NCBI GenBank assembly: GCA_934153945.1
Contig: CAKPFM010000004.1
Coordinates: 39,786-103,785, forward strand
Reading direction: 5' to 3'
DNA: 64,000 nucleotides
Origin: an uncultured Bacilli bacterium
GTDB lineage: Bacteria > Bacillota_I > Bacilli_A > RF39 > UBA660
Position 1 is the first letter of the stretch; each line of letters begins with the position of its first letter. The translations under genes were made by a program, and so were the position numbers. Shown in pieces: positions 26,682 through 35,103 of this stretch. Under the pieces are notes generated by a model. It had not been told where the DNA came from, did no database searches, and worked only from the letters and a program-made list of their open reading frames with translations.

Positions 26682-27840
26682 TTCTTAATTTCTCTATTTC
26701 TTTAAGTTCAGGAATAGTAACAAGTTCAAAACCTTGTTTTTTTATTTCAGTAATTATTTTGTCAACAGCTAATGCACTAGTTTTATAAATATCATGCATT
26801 AAAATAATATCGCCATCTTTTAACTTTTTAGTTGCTCTAGATACAATAGTACTAACATTTCGATATTTCCAATCCATAGTATCGACTGTCCATAAGACTA
26901 TATCCATATTTAAATGTTTCACTTTATTATTAACAGAACCATAAGTAGGTCTAAGTAAAGTAGGTGTAAATCCTGTGTATAATTTGATTTCTTCATTAGT
27001 TTTAATTATTTGATTATTTAATTCATCTTCGTTTAATTTAATTAACCATTTATGATTATAAGAATGATTACCTAATATATTACCATTATTTAAAGATTGA
27101 TTTAATAGTTCTTGATAAGGTTTTACTTTATTACCAAGTATAAAGAAAGTAGCATTTACTTCATGTTTTTTTAAAGTATCAATAATTTCTTTAGTATAAA
27201 TACTAGGGCCATCATCAAAAGTAAGTGCTACATATTTTTTGTTTATATCAAGTACTTTATTATTTATTTTATAACTATTAACTTTTGCATAATTATTTTT
27301 AATATTTAAATCAATTTTATAATCTATATTACTATAATTTTTTCTAATAGTCTTATTATTAGAATTTATATATATATTCAAATCATTATCAATAAAGAAT
27401 GGTAATTTATTAATATAATTATCAAGATAATGAATATTAATATTTTCTTTTACTAAATTATTTTTAATTTGATAAATAGAATTATTATCAACTATATCAT
27501 TAATATTTAAAAAATTATTATTATTTATATCAAAAAAATAAGTTTTAACATAATTACTAGAATTGAGACTTATATCAAGTAATATATTAATAAATCCATC
27601 AAATTCATTTATTTTATAATCAATATTTAATTCATCTTTGTTATTGTATTTATTTTTAAAATCGTTATATATATTATCAATATCTAATTTAATAATATCA
27701 TTTAGTTTTTTATAATCAGTGTTAGGGTAATTTATACAAATTAAATTATTATCATTTTCTTCTATAATAGTTGTTATTAATTCCTTGTTAGTACAACCTA
27801 TACATAAAAATAAAAAAATAGTCATTAATATTCTTTTCAT
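26674..27840 (-). CDS. Lipoprotein polysaccharide deacetylase (PdaC/PgdA-like)
   Basis: A 388-residue lipoprotein with lipobox CIGC (Cys16). Residues about 30-190 resemble the DUF4163/DUF3298 region found in PdaC. Residues 200-380 form a NodB deacetylase domain with TFDDGPS, NHSYNH, RPTYGS, LWTVDTMDW and LMHD motifs all intact, so the metal triad Asp-His-His is preserved. It probably deacetylates peptidoglycan or another surface glycan. It is cotranscribed with the GDPD gene. Confidence 0.88.
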   Translation of the reverse strand: MKRILMTIFLFLCIGCTNKELITTIIEENDNNLICINYPNTDYKKLNDIIKLDIDNIYNDFKNKYNNKDELNIDYKINEFDGFINILLDISLNSSNYVKTYFFDINNNNFLNINDIVDNNSIYQIKNNLVKENINIHYLDNYINKLPFFIDNDLNIYINSNNKTIRKNYSNIDYKIDLNIKNNYAKVNSYKINNKVLDINKKYVALTFDDGPSIYTKEIIDTLKKHEVNATFFILGNKVKPYQELLNQSLNNGNILGNHSYNHKWLIKLNEDELNNQIIKTNEEIKLYTGFTPTLLRPTYGSVNNKVKHLNMDIVLWTVDTMDWKYRNVSTIVSRATKKLKDGDIILMHDIYKTSALAVDKIITEIKKQGFELVTIPELKEIEKLRNV

Positions 27841-27941
27841 AACTTCACCTATTAAATTGTATGTAAAAATTAAAAAATAATAAGAAAAAAGTAATTACAG
27901 TATTTATTAAAAGTTCATATACCATAGTAGGAGGAGATAAT

Positions 27942-28286
27942 ATGGAAAACTTTTTCCCAGAGCATCTTTTAGAACTATTAGTAATAAGTATGACTTTTAG
28001 TGTTATTTTAATGATGTTAATTCAAAAATTAAAAAAATTAAGTTTTATTACTAAATCATGGCAAGTATGGTTTTTAAATTTGATATTCTCATTTGCTATA
28101 GGTATACCATTTACAATAGCCTTCTATAAATTAACTATATATGATGGAATATGGGTAGGATTATTTAGTTTTATTGGAGCTGCAAGTATCTATCAAACTT
28201 TAAAAAAACAAAATTTAATTAATTATAATCCAACATCAGTATCAGATACTGTAACTATTTCTAAAGATAAGGAGATTAAAAGATGA
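27942..28286 (+). CDS. Putative holin-like small membrane protein
   Basis: A 114-residue protein with about three transmembrane segments (10-27, 44-62, 68-90) and a short charged C-terminal tail. Size, topology and ATGA overlap with a following M23 peptidase/SH3 protein are those of a phage holin-endolysin cassette. No residue signature fixes a holin family, so this is inferred from context. The ribosome site is GGAGGAGA. Confidence 0.5.
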   Translation: MENFFPEHLLELLVISMTFSVILMMLIQKLKKLSFITKSWQVWFLNLIFSFAIGIPFTIAFYKLTIYDGIWVGLFSFIGAASIYQTLKKQNLINYNPTSVSDTVTISKDKEIKR

Positions 28287-29191
28287 ACTATTTGGGTAGT
28301 AGTCGTGTTGTTACCAATCCTTTTTCATCGCATATTACCGCAGAAGACTACGCAGGTGAGCATAAATCAAAAGTGTCAATGTATGGAAAGGGAAAAGTTA
28401 CTAAAATAATTAATAAATTTAAAAGTCATGAAGACAGCATAAATTACAATACCTTTTTAGAATCAAAAAATAATTGGCGAGATGGAAATTATTACAATTG
28501 TATTTCAATAACTGGTAAATCAGTTAGAATGCATTATGAAGAATTAGGCGGTAATCAAGTTTTTGTAGAAACATATGATAAAGAAAAAGTTTTATGTTTT
28601 AGATTTGCTCATTTAGATACAGTATGTGTTAATGTTGGTGATATAGTTGATGAAAATACCATATTAGGTTATCAAGGTAACACAGGACTTGTTTTATCAA
28701 ATAAAAGCTATAGTGATCCAACATATGCTAGTCATGTTCATTTAGAAATAACGGATTCGCTAGGCAATTATCAAAATCCAAGAAGTTATGCGGATGGTAG
28801 TACGTACACAACTTATGTAGAACAAACTAATGTGTTTGATCCTAAAAAATTTCAATTTAAAGTAAATGTTGACCAAATAAATATAAGAGAACAACCTACA
28901 GTAAATTCAAAAGATATTGGTGATGTTTATTTAAATGAAGTTTATGATATACTAGATGAAGTAGATTCAAGTGAATATCATTGGTATAAAATTACAACAA
29001 CAAGAGGAGTAACTGGATATGTAGCAAACTTAAAAAATAGTAATTGGATGACTTTATATTATCCTGATGAAGATATTAACCCAGATGTAGAAGTAGATGA
29101 ATCAAAAGATGATAATATAATATTTGAGTGTAATGAAGAAGGATACTATTATATTTACTTATATAAAGGTGAAAAATTAGTAATAAAATAA
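28283..29191 (+). CDS. M23-type peptidase with SH3 domain (endolysin-like)
   Basis: A 302-residue protein without a signal peptide. The central domain has FAHLDTV, GDIVDENTILGYQGNTG and SHVHLEI, matching the second half of LysM/M23 lytic endopeptidases, including the HxH zinc motif. The first HxxxD motif is not clear, so activity is uncertain. Residues about 190-255 form a bacterial SH3 domain (VNVDQINIREQPTVNS, then VTGYVAN). Lack of a signal peptide and coupling to a holin-like gene suggest an endolysin. Confidence 0.75.
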   Translation: MNYLGSSRVVTNPFSSHITAEDYAGEHKSKVSMYGKGKVTKIINKFKSHEDSINYNTFLESKNNWRDGNYYNCISITGKSVRMHYEELGGNQVFVETYDKEKVLCFRFAHLDTVCVNVGDIVDENTILGYQGNTGLVLSNKSYSDPTYASHVHLEITDSLGNYQNPRSYADGSTYTTYVEQTNVFDPKKFQFKVNVDQINIREQPTVNSKDIGDVYLNEVYDILDEVDSSEYHWYKITTTRGVTGYVANLKNSNWMTLYYPDEDINPDVEVDESKDDNIIFECNEEGYYYIYLYKGEKLVIK

Positions 29192-29210
29192 TAAAAAATA
29201 TAAAAATGTA

Positions 29211-29239
29211 TTGATTTTGCTTTTAAAAAATGATATTCT
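29211..29239 (+). promoter_or_regulatory. HU promoter
   Basis: TTGATT and TATTCT are separated by 17 nt, upstream of an AGGAGG site. Confidence 0.55.
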
Positions 29240-29284
29240 TTAAATGTAAGCAAGATAGCTTATTTATGAGGAGGTTATTTGAAA

Positions 29285-29557
29285 ATGTCAAAAGCAGAAT
29301 TAGTTAATTTTATAGCAGAAGAAGCAGGATTATCAAAAGCAGATGCTACTCGTGCATTAGACGCTATGAATAAAGGTGTAATTAAAGGATTAAAAGAATC
29401 AGGAAAAGTAGCATTAACAGGATTTGTTACTTTTACAGCTAAAAATAAAGAAGCTTCTACAGCTCGTAATCCAAAAACTGGAGAAGTTGTACCAGTTCCT
29501 GCAAGAGTTGCAGTTACTATTAAAGCTGGTTCTAAATTAAAAGATGCTTTAAACTAA
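29285..29557 (+). CDS. hup: HU-family nucleoid DNA-binding protein
   Basis: A 90-residue histone-like protein. The start is ATG 29285 (MSKAELVNFIAEEAGLSK), although a TTG six bases earlier is nearer to AGGAGG. The DNA-binding arm contains ARNPKTGEVVPVPARV, with the intercalating proline. It compacts and bends DNA nonspecifically. It is a single-gene unit with its own promoter and strong terminator. Confidence 0.95.
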   Translation: MSKAELVNFIAEEAGLSKADATRALDAMNKGVIKGLKESGKVALTGFVTFTAKNKEASTARNPKTGEVVPVPARVAVTIKAGSKLKDALN

Positions 29558-29583
29558 GAAACTAGAAATAGTTTCTTTTTTTT
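29556..29583 (+). terminator. HU terminator
   Basis: AAGAAACTA-GAAA-TAGTTTCTT is followed by T8. Confidence 0.85.
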
Positions 29584-29649
29584 CTTGTTTTTTTGCAAAT
29601 AGTATTATATAATTAAATTGTATATGATAACTGAAGGGAGAGTGTACAC

Positions 29650-29913
29650 GTGAAAATAACATCAGTAAATGTACGTATAACAGAAAAAGAAAATAATAAA
29701 ATGAAAGGATTAGCATCAGTTTTAATAGATAATTGTTTTGCAATTCATGATATTAGAATCATTGAAGGTGAAAATGGTCTATTTGTAGCAATGCCAAGTA
29801 GAAAAACAGCTACAGGTGGTTATAGAGATATAGCTCATCCAATTTCTAGTGAATGTAGAAAAATGTTTGAAGACGCTATATTAGAAGAATATAATAAAGA
29901 ATTAAATAATTAA
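29650..29913 (+). CDS. spoVG: SpoVG-family regulator
   Basis: An 87-residue protein starting at GTG 29650 after GGGAGAG. KITSVNVRI, AIHDIRIIEG and FVAMPSRKTATGGYRDIAHPI are hallmark SpoVG motifs. SpoVG is a small nucleic-acid-binding protein affecting septation, sporulation and virulence regulators in Firmicutes. Length is normal. It ends in a terminator identical in stem to that of gap. Confidence 0.95.
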   Translation: MKITSVNVRITEKENNKMKGLASVLIDNCFAIHDIRIIEGENGLFVAMPSRKTATGGYRDIAHPISSECRKMFEDAILEEYNKELNN

Positions 29914-29940
29914 TAAGTCTTGAAAAAGACTTATTTTTTT
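29912..29940 (+). terminator. spoVG terminator
   Basis: AATAAGTCTT-GAAA-AAGACTTATT plus a T run. Confidence 0.85.
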
Positions 29941-30121
29941 TAAATTTTTATTTTTTATAATTTTATTATTTCGTAGTGCATTTTTATTATAAATTTTAAT
30001 TTTATTTTATGAAACTATAGTCATTATATATAATTTAAGTTATAATTGAAGTAGAAGTTTTATTCTGTAAAATTATTTAGAAAATAGATTAGTGTAAACT
30101 TTACAAATAAGAAATTCAATA

Positions 30122-30301
30122 GTGGAATTTTTAATTTTTACAAAACAAAATAAAGAGAAAACATTTGAAGTAATAGTAGACGATGAATCAGTTTGGTTAA
30201 ATCAAAAGCTAATTGCTGAAAGTTTTGCTTTATCGAAACTTGAAAAATATAGAATTATACAAGATAAATTATTTGAATTTGATTTTGATAAGTTTTTATA
30301 G
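30122..30301 (+). pseudogene. RhuM-family remnant with internal deletion
   Basis: A 59-residue open frame begins VEFLIFTKQNKEKTFEVIVD and runs through ESVWLNQKLIAESF, which matches the N-terminal conserved block of RhuM (virulence RhuM/Fic-associated, usually about 330 residues). It then jumps to KLEKYRIIQDKLFEFDFDKF, matching the RhuM C-terminus. Roughly 270 middle residues are missing while the frame is kept. There is no strong ribosome site. The preceding 29941-30121 is AT-rich with no gene seen. It is probably an erosion product of a mobile or defence island. Confidence 0.55.
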
Positions 30302-30346
30302 ATATTAAAAATGAAGATATAAATGATAAAAAAGGAGATAGATAGT

Positions 30347-31300
30347 ATGAATAATAAATTTAATGAAATTTTAGAAACAAATAAATTTGTAGTTGATAAT
30401 GCAAAACATGTTAAAATTAATTATGATAATGTTGATATTTTGATAGATGAATTATTAAAATTTAATAATGTTCATTATTTAACTAAAGTTCCTTATAGTG
30501 TTTATAAAATGAGTACAAAAAATTTAATTAATTTTTTACTTATATATGATTCAATAGACTTTTCTTTTTGGGGTAATCCTAAATGGACAATTGATGCAAA
30601 TGGAAAAAACTTAGATGGTGGAATGGCACTTTTGCATTGTATATTCAATTTATTTAATGGTCGCGATAGTGAAGAAGTATATGAACAATTAGAAAATATG
30701 TCATTAGATGAATTTAAAAAAATTTTAGAAGGTAATATAGATATTCCTCTTTTAGAAGAAAGATATAGAATTGTTACAAAAATAGCAAAAATAGTAAATG
30801 TGAAAATGAATGGTAATTTCTATGGATATATTAATGCAATGAATAGTGATCAAGAAATATTTGGTACTATACTAAAGTATTTTGATAACTTTGAAGATAC
30901 TAGAACATATGAAGGAAAAACAATATACTTTTATAAATTAGCTCAATTATTAACATCAGATATTCTACATGTAATTGAAAATAAAGAACAAAAAGACGTG
31001 GATTATTCTAATCTTTTAGGTTGTGCAGATTATAAAATACCGCAGGTAATGCATGGATTTGGAATTTTAGAGTATGATGAAGAACTGTCTTTATTATTAG
31101 ATACTAAAACTGAGATTGATGAAAATAGTGAATATGAAGTTGAAATTAGAGCAAGTCAGATTGTAGCAATAAATTATATTTGGGAGAAGATAGATAAATG
31201 TATTGATAGAATTGATATAAATGATTTTATATGGTGTAAAGGACAGGATAAGACTAAGAAATATAAACCTTATCATCTAACTAGAACAACGTCTTATTAA
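30347..31300 (+). CDS. Queuosine-salvage family protein (DUF2419, QNG1-like)
   Basis: A 317-residue protein. ATG 30347 is chosen because AAGGAGA lies 8 nt upstream. FWGNPKWTIDANGKNLDGGMALLHCI, split across a helix-strand-helix, then QVMHGFGILEYDEELSLLLDTK and VEIRASQIVAINYI near the C-terminus match the DUF2419/Qng1 family. Members act as queuosine-5'-phosphate N-glycosylases that release queuine for tRNA modification. Family membership is from motif recall and the activity is inferred. It is a single gene flanked by the rhuM remnant. Confidence 0.75.
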   Translation: MNNKFNEILETNKFVVDNAKHVKINYDNVDILIDELLKFNNVHYLTKVPYSVYKMSTKNLINFLLIYDSIDFSFWGNPKWTIDANGKNLDGGMALLHCIFNLFNGRDSEEVYEQLENMSLDEFKKILEGNIDIPLLEERYRIVTKIAKIVNVKMNGNFYGYINAMNSDQEIFGTILKYFDNFEDTRTYEGKTIYFYKLAQLLTSDILHVIENKEQKDVDYSNLLGCADYKIPQVMHGFGILEYDEELSLLLDTKTEIDENSEYEVEIRASQIVAINYIWEKIDKCIDRIDINDFIWCKGQDKTKKYKPYHLTRTTSY

Positions 31301-31358
31301 AATCTAATTTACTAATTTTTAACTATTTAAATTGTATTTAGGTGTATCCTTAATACTA

Positions 31359-31393
31359 AGTTGGCAATACTTTTCGTGTTGTACTATTTTTTT
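31359..31393 (+). terminator. Terminator after the queuosine-salvage gene
   Basis: AGT..CAATAC-TTTTC-GTGTTG.ACT (with G-U pairs) is followed by T7. Confidence 0.5.
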
Positions 31394-31399
31394 AATTCT

Positions 31400-31425
31400 A
31401 AAACTGATTAAAATATCAGTTTTTT
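31400..31425 (+). terminator. Second terminator-like hairpin before hrcA
   Basis: AAAACTGAT-TAAAAT-ATCAGTTTT with trailing T. Confidence 0.55.
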
Positions 31426-31449
31426 AAATAATTAAAAAATTTTTATTTT

Positions 31450-31476
31450 TTAGCACTCATATATTGACAATGCTAA
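31450..31476. promoter_or_regulatory. CIRCE element 1 (HrcA operator) at hrcA promoter
   Basis: TTAGCACTC, a 9-nt spacer and CAATGCTAA match CIRCE with two mismatches in the right arm. It overlaps the -35 region. Confidence 0.8.
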
Positions 31477-31492
31477 CATATAATACTATAAT
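31464..31492 (+). promoter_or_regulatory. Consensus promoter of hrcA-grpE-dnaK-pepF-dnaJ
   Basis: TTGACA and TATAAT are spaced by 17 nt. The -35 lies inside CIRCE element 1, so HrcA binding would block polymerase. Confidence 0.85.
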
Positions 31493-31497
31493 GTAGA

Positions 31498-31522
31498 TAG
31501 CACTTAAGAAGAATAAGTGCTA
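31498..31522. promoter_or_regulatory. CIRCE-like element 2 in hrcA leader
   Basis: TAGCACTT, a 9-nt spacer and AAGTGCTA form a perfect dyad with CIRCE spacing, just downstream of the -10 and directly before the hrcA ribosome site. Confidence 0.75.
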
Positions 31523-31534
31523 AGAGGTGATTTA

Positions 31535-32536
31535 GTGATTAATAAAAGACAAACAGAAATATTAAAAATGATTGTTGAAGAATATATTAAAACAGCTCGT
31601 CCAATAGGTTCTAAAGCTATATGTGAATCATTAAATTGTTCTAGTGCCACAGTAAGAAATGAAATGAGTGAGCTAGAAGATTTAGGATTACTAGAAAAGA
31701 CACATATTTCTTCAGGTAGAGTTCCAAGTGAAAAAGGATATAGATATTATGTTGATAATATAATGAAACCAAAAGAATTAACTGGAGAAGATATGTTAAA
31801 TCTACAAACAATATTCCAAAATCAATCACTTGCGCTAAGTGACGTAATAATTAAAAGTATGGAAATTGTGTCAGAACTTACAAATTATACTTCTATTGTA
31901 CTAGGTAGTAGTAGTAATCAAAATAAAATAAGTAAAGTAGAAGTAGTACCAATAAGTGAAAAAAATCTAGTCGCAATAGTTATAACTGACACAGGTCATG
32001 TAGAACATAGAAATATGCAATTGGAAGAAAGAGTTTCATTAAGTGAAATAAAACAAACAGTAGATTTAATAAATAAATTTATAATAGGTACACCTCTTAA
32101 TGAAGTTAGCATGAAGTTAGAATATGAAGTAAAACCTAAAATAGCTTCATCGCTAAAAGAACAACAAGCAATATATGAAGCATTATACAATGCATTTAAT
32201 GAATTTAAAACAGAAGAAGAAAATATGGTAAAGGTAAATAAACCAAGTAATATATTAAGAGAACCAGAATTTGATGATACAAGTAAAATGCGTTCTATAT
32301 TGAAAAAGTTTGAAGACAAAGAATTGATCAAAAATATTGAAGAACAAGATAGTGGTATTAATGTTTATATTGGTAGTGAGTCAGAATTTGATGATGATGT
32401 ATCAATAATAAAAACAAAATACAATATCGATGGAGAAGAGGGAACTATCGCTTTAATAGGCCCAAAAAGAATGGAATATGATAGAGTAATGACTCTTCTA
32501 AAATATATTAAAGATAATATAGAAGAAAATGAATAA
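31535..32536 (+). CDS. hrcA: Heat-inducible transcription repressor HrcA
   Basis: A 333-residue repressor, start GTG 31535 after AGAGGTGA. The N-terminal winged HTH (about 1-75) contains PIGSKAICESLNCSSATVRNEM and LLEKTHISSGRVPSEKGYRYYVD, the HrcA signature. A GAF-like domain and dimerisation domain follow, ending IALIGPKRMEYDRVM. HrcA binds CIRCE and needs GroEL for activity. It autoregulates this operon through the two elements upstream and probably also represses clpB at 46.7 kb. Confidence 0.97.
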   Translation: MINKRQTEILKMIVEEYIKTARPIGSKAICESLNCSSATVRNEMSELEDLGLLEKTHISSGRVPSEKGYRYYVDNIMKPKELTGEDMLNLQTIFQNQSLALSDVIIKSMEIVSELTNYTSIVLGSSSNQNKISKVEVVPISEKNLVAIVITDTGHVEHRNMQLEERVSLSEIKQTVDLINKFIIGTPLNEVSMKLEYEVKPKIASSLKEQQAIYEALYNAFNEFKTEEENMVKVNKPSNILREPEFDDTSKMRSILKKFEDKELIKNIEEQDSGINVYIGSESEFDDDVSIIKTKYNIDGEEGTIALIGPKRMEYDRVMTLLKYIKDNIEENE

Positions 32537-32572
32537 AATTAATTATTTGAATAATAATTAAATGGAGGTAAC

Positions 32573-33214
32573 ATGGAAGAAAAAGAAATACATAATGAGG
32601 AACAAAATTGTAATTGTGATGAATCATGTGAATGTAAAGATTGCAATTGCAATGAAGCATGTGAATGCAAAGAATGTGAATGTGATTCATGCAATTGTGA
32701 TGAATTAGAGCATAAACACGAGAAACATGAAAAACATGATAACAAAAAAATAAAAAAACTAGAAAATAAAATAGATGAATTAGAAAAAAAACTAAAAGAA
32801 TCAGAAAATAAAGTCCTTTTAGCAAAAGCAGATTCTATTAATTATAGAAAAAGAAAAGATGAAGATGTAATGCGTATTATGAAATATGCAAATGAGGATA
32901 TTGTAACAGAAATGTTGATAATTATTGATAATTTTGAAAGTGCTATCAAAATGGATGATGATAATTTAGATGATGAAGTTTCTAAATTTTTATCAGGATT
33001 TAAAATGATTTATTGCAATTTAGTTACTGTTTTAGAACGATTTGATGTCAAGGCAATTGATGGAGCCAATAAACCATTTGATCCAACTTATCATCAGGCA
33101 GTTATGACTGAAAAATGTGATATGGCTCCTGGTATGGTAATAGAAGTCCTTAGAAAAGGATATATATTAAAAGATAAAGTAATTAGACCAGCTATGGTCA
33201 AAGTTAGTGAATAA
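32573..33214 (+). CDS. grpE: GrpE nucleotide exchange factor with Cys/His-rich N-terminal extension
   Basis: A 213-residue DnaK cochaperone. Residues about 58-213 are normal GrpE: a long coiled coil (LENKIDELEKKLKESENK) and the beta-wing ending YILKDKVIRPAMVKVS. Residues 13-42 are unusual, with twelve cysteines as six CxC pairs (13/15, 19/21, 24/26, 30/32, 35/37, 40/42), followed by histidines 47, 49, 52 and 55. Typical GrpE N-termini are acidic and cysteine-free. The tail looks metallothionein-like. The AATGGAGG ribosome site fixes the start. Confidence 0.95.
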   Translation: MEEKEIHNEEQNCNCDESCECKDCNCNEACECKECECDSCNCDELEHKHEKHEKHDNKKIKKLENKIDELEKKLKESENKVLLAKADSINYRKRKDEDVMRIMKYANEDIVTEMLIIIDNFESAIKMDDDNLDDEVSKFLSGFKMIYCNLVTVLERFDVKAIDGANKPFDPTYHQAVMTEKCDMAPGMVIEVLRKGYILKDKVIRPAMVKVSE

Positions 33215-33229
33215 GGAAAGGTGATAAAT

Positions 33230-35053
33230 ATGAGTAAAATAATAGGTATTGATTTAGGTACAACAAATAGTTGTGTTGCTGTACATGAAGGTGGAGAAAC
33301 AAAAGTAATTGCAAATGCAGAAGGAAATCGTACAACTCCATCTGTAGTAGCATTTGGAAAAGATGGAGAAATCATTGTTGGTTTGAAAGCTAAAAATCAA
33401 ATGATTACAAATCCAAATGTTGTATATTCTATAAAAAGAGATATGGGAACTGACAAAAAAGTTCATATCAATGGTAAGGATTATACACCACAAGAAATTT
33501 CAGCAATGATTTTAAGTGATTTAAAGAAAACAGCAGAAGATTATTTAGGAGAAAAAGTAACAAAAGCAGTTATTACTGTTCCTGCTTACTTTAATGATTC
33601 ACAAAGACAAGCTACAAAAGATGCAGGTAAAATTGCAGGACTTGAAGTAGAAAGAATTATCAATGAACCAACAGCTGCAGCTTTAGCTTATGGCCTTGAT
33701 AAACAAGATAAAAATGAAAAAGTTCTTGTATATGATTTAGGTGGAGGTACATTTGATGTATCCATTCTAGAACTTGGTGATGGTGTATTTGAAGTATTAT
33801 CAACTAGTGGTAACAACCATTTAGGTGGTGATGATTTTGATCAAAGAATTATGGATTATTTAGTTAATGAATTTAAACGTGAGAATGGTATCGACTTGTC
33901 TAATGATAAAATGGCTATGCAAAGAGTAAAAGATGCTGCTGAAAAAGCTAAAAAAGACTTAAGTGGTATGACTTCAACAGAAGTATCTATTCCATTTATT
34001 ACACAAAGCGAAGCAGGACCATTACACTTATCTGTTACTTTGACAAGAGCAAAATTTGAAGATTTAATTGGCGATTTATTAGATTCTACTTTAGAACCAG
34101 TAAGAAAAGCATTAAAAGATGCTAATTTAACTAAAAATGATATTGATAAAGTATTATTAGTTGGTGGATCTACACGTATTCCAAAAGTAGTAGATTTAAT
34201 AAAAAATGAATTAGGAAAAGAACCATCAAAAGGAGTAAATCCTGATGAAGTAGTTGCTATGGGAGCTGCTATTCAAGGTGGTGTATTAACAGGTGAAGTA
34301 GAAGATATAGTTTTACTAGATGTAACACCATTATCACTTGGTATTGAAACTTTAGGAAATGTAATGACAGTGTTAATTCCAAGAAATACAACAATTCCAA
34401 CAAGTAAATCACAAGTATTCTCAACAGCTGCAGATAATCAACCTGCTGTAGACATTCATGTATTACAAGGTGAAAGAACAATGGCTGCAGATAACAAAAC
34501 TTTAGGAAGATTCCAATTAACAAATATTCCTGCTGCTCCTAGAGGGGTTCCACAAATTGAAGTTACATTTGATATAGATGCCAATGGTATTGTTAATGTA
34601 AAAGCTAAAGATTTAGGAACTAGTAAAGAACAATCTATCACAATTACTTCTTCAACTAACTTAAGTGATGAAGAAATTGATAAAATGGTAAAAGAAGCAG
34701 AAGCAAATAGAGCTGCTGATGAAAAACGTAAAGAAGAAGCAGATACTAAAAATGAAGCAGAACAAATGATATTTACTTGTGAAAAATCATTAAAAGATTT
34801 AGGAGATAAAATATCAGATTCTGAAAAGAAAGAAGCAGAAGAACAAATTAAAGATTTAAAAGATGCTCTAGAAAAAGATAACTTAGAAGATATTAAAACT
34901 AAAAAAGATAAATTACAAGAAACAGCTTATAAATTTGCTGCTAAAGTATATGAAGAAGCATCTAAAAATGCTCAAACTGAAGAAAATAAAGAAACATCAA
35001 ATGATAAAAAAGATGATGATGTTATTGATGCAGAATTCGAAGAAGGTAAATAA
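33230..35053 (+). CDS. dnaK: Chaperone DnaK (Hsp70)
   Basis: A 607-residue Hsp70. ATG 33230 follows AAAGGTGAT. The nucleotide-binding domain has IGIDLGTTNSCVA, VYDLGGGTFDVSIL and VLLVGGSTRIPKV. The substrate domain and helical lid follow, ending in an acidic DDDVIDAEFEE tail. It lies 15 nt after grpE and acts with GrpE and DnaJ in protein folding. Length is typical of Firmicutes. Confidence 0.98.
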   Translation: MSKIIGIDLGTTNSCVAVHEGGETKVIANAEGNRTTPSVVAFGKDGEIIVGLKAKNQMITNPNVVYSIKRDMGTDKKVHINGKDYTPQEISAMILSDLKKTAEDYLGEKVTKAVITVPAYFNDSQRQATKDAGKIAGLEVERIINEPTAAALAYGLDKQDKNEKVLVYDLGGGTFDVSILELGDGVFEVLSTSGNNHLGGDDFDQRIMDYLVNEFKRENGIDLSNDKMAMQRVKDAAEKAKKDLSGMTSTEVSIPFITQSEAGPLHLSVTLTRAKFEDLIGDLLDSTLEPVRKALKDANLTKNDIDKVLLVGGSTRIPKVVDLIKNELGKEPSKGVNPDEVVAMGAAIQGGVLTGEVEDIVLLDVTPLSLGIETLGNVMTVLIPRNTTIPTSKSQVFSTAADNQPAVDIHVLQGERTMAADNKTLGRFQLTNIPAAPRGVPQIEVTFDIDANGIVNVKAKDLGTSKEQSITITSSTNLSDEEIDKMVKEAEANRAADEKRKEEADTKNEAEQMIFTCEKSLKDLGDKISDSEKKEAEEQIKDLKDALEKDNLEDIKTKKDKLQETAYKFAAKVYEEASKNAQTEENKETSNDKKDDDVIDAEFEEGK

Positions 35054-35056
35054 TAT

Positions 35057-35082
35057 AGAAGTTCTAGGTGACTAGGACTTCT
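35057..35082 (+). terminator. Intercistronic hairpin between dnaK and pepF
   Basis: An 11-bp stem (AGAAGTTCTAG / CTAGGACTTCT, one G-U) with a GTGA tetraloop. The following T run is weak, so it may be a partial terminator or an mRNA-stabilising element. Confidence 0.5.
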
Positions 35083-35103
35083 CACTTTAATAAAGGAGAA
35101 TAT

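Noticed and set aside
30122..30301. A toxin-antitoxin module in the spoVG to queuosine-salvage gap
   Set aside because: The only coding signal is one short frame that fits a deleted rhuM. No paired second gene or ribosome site is seen.
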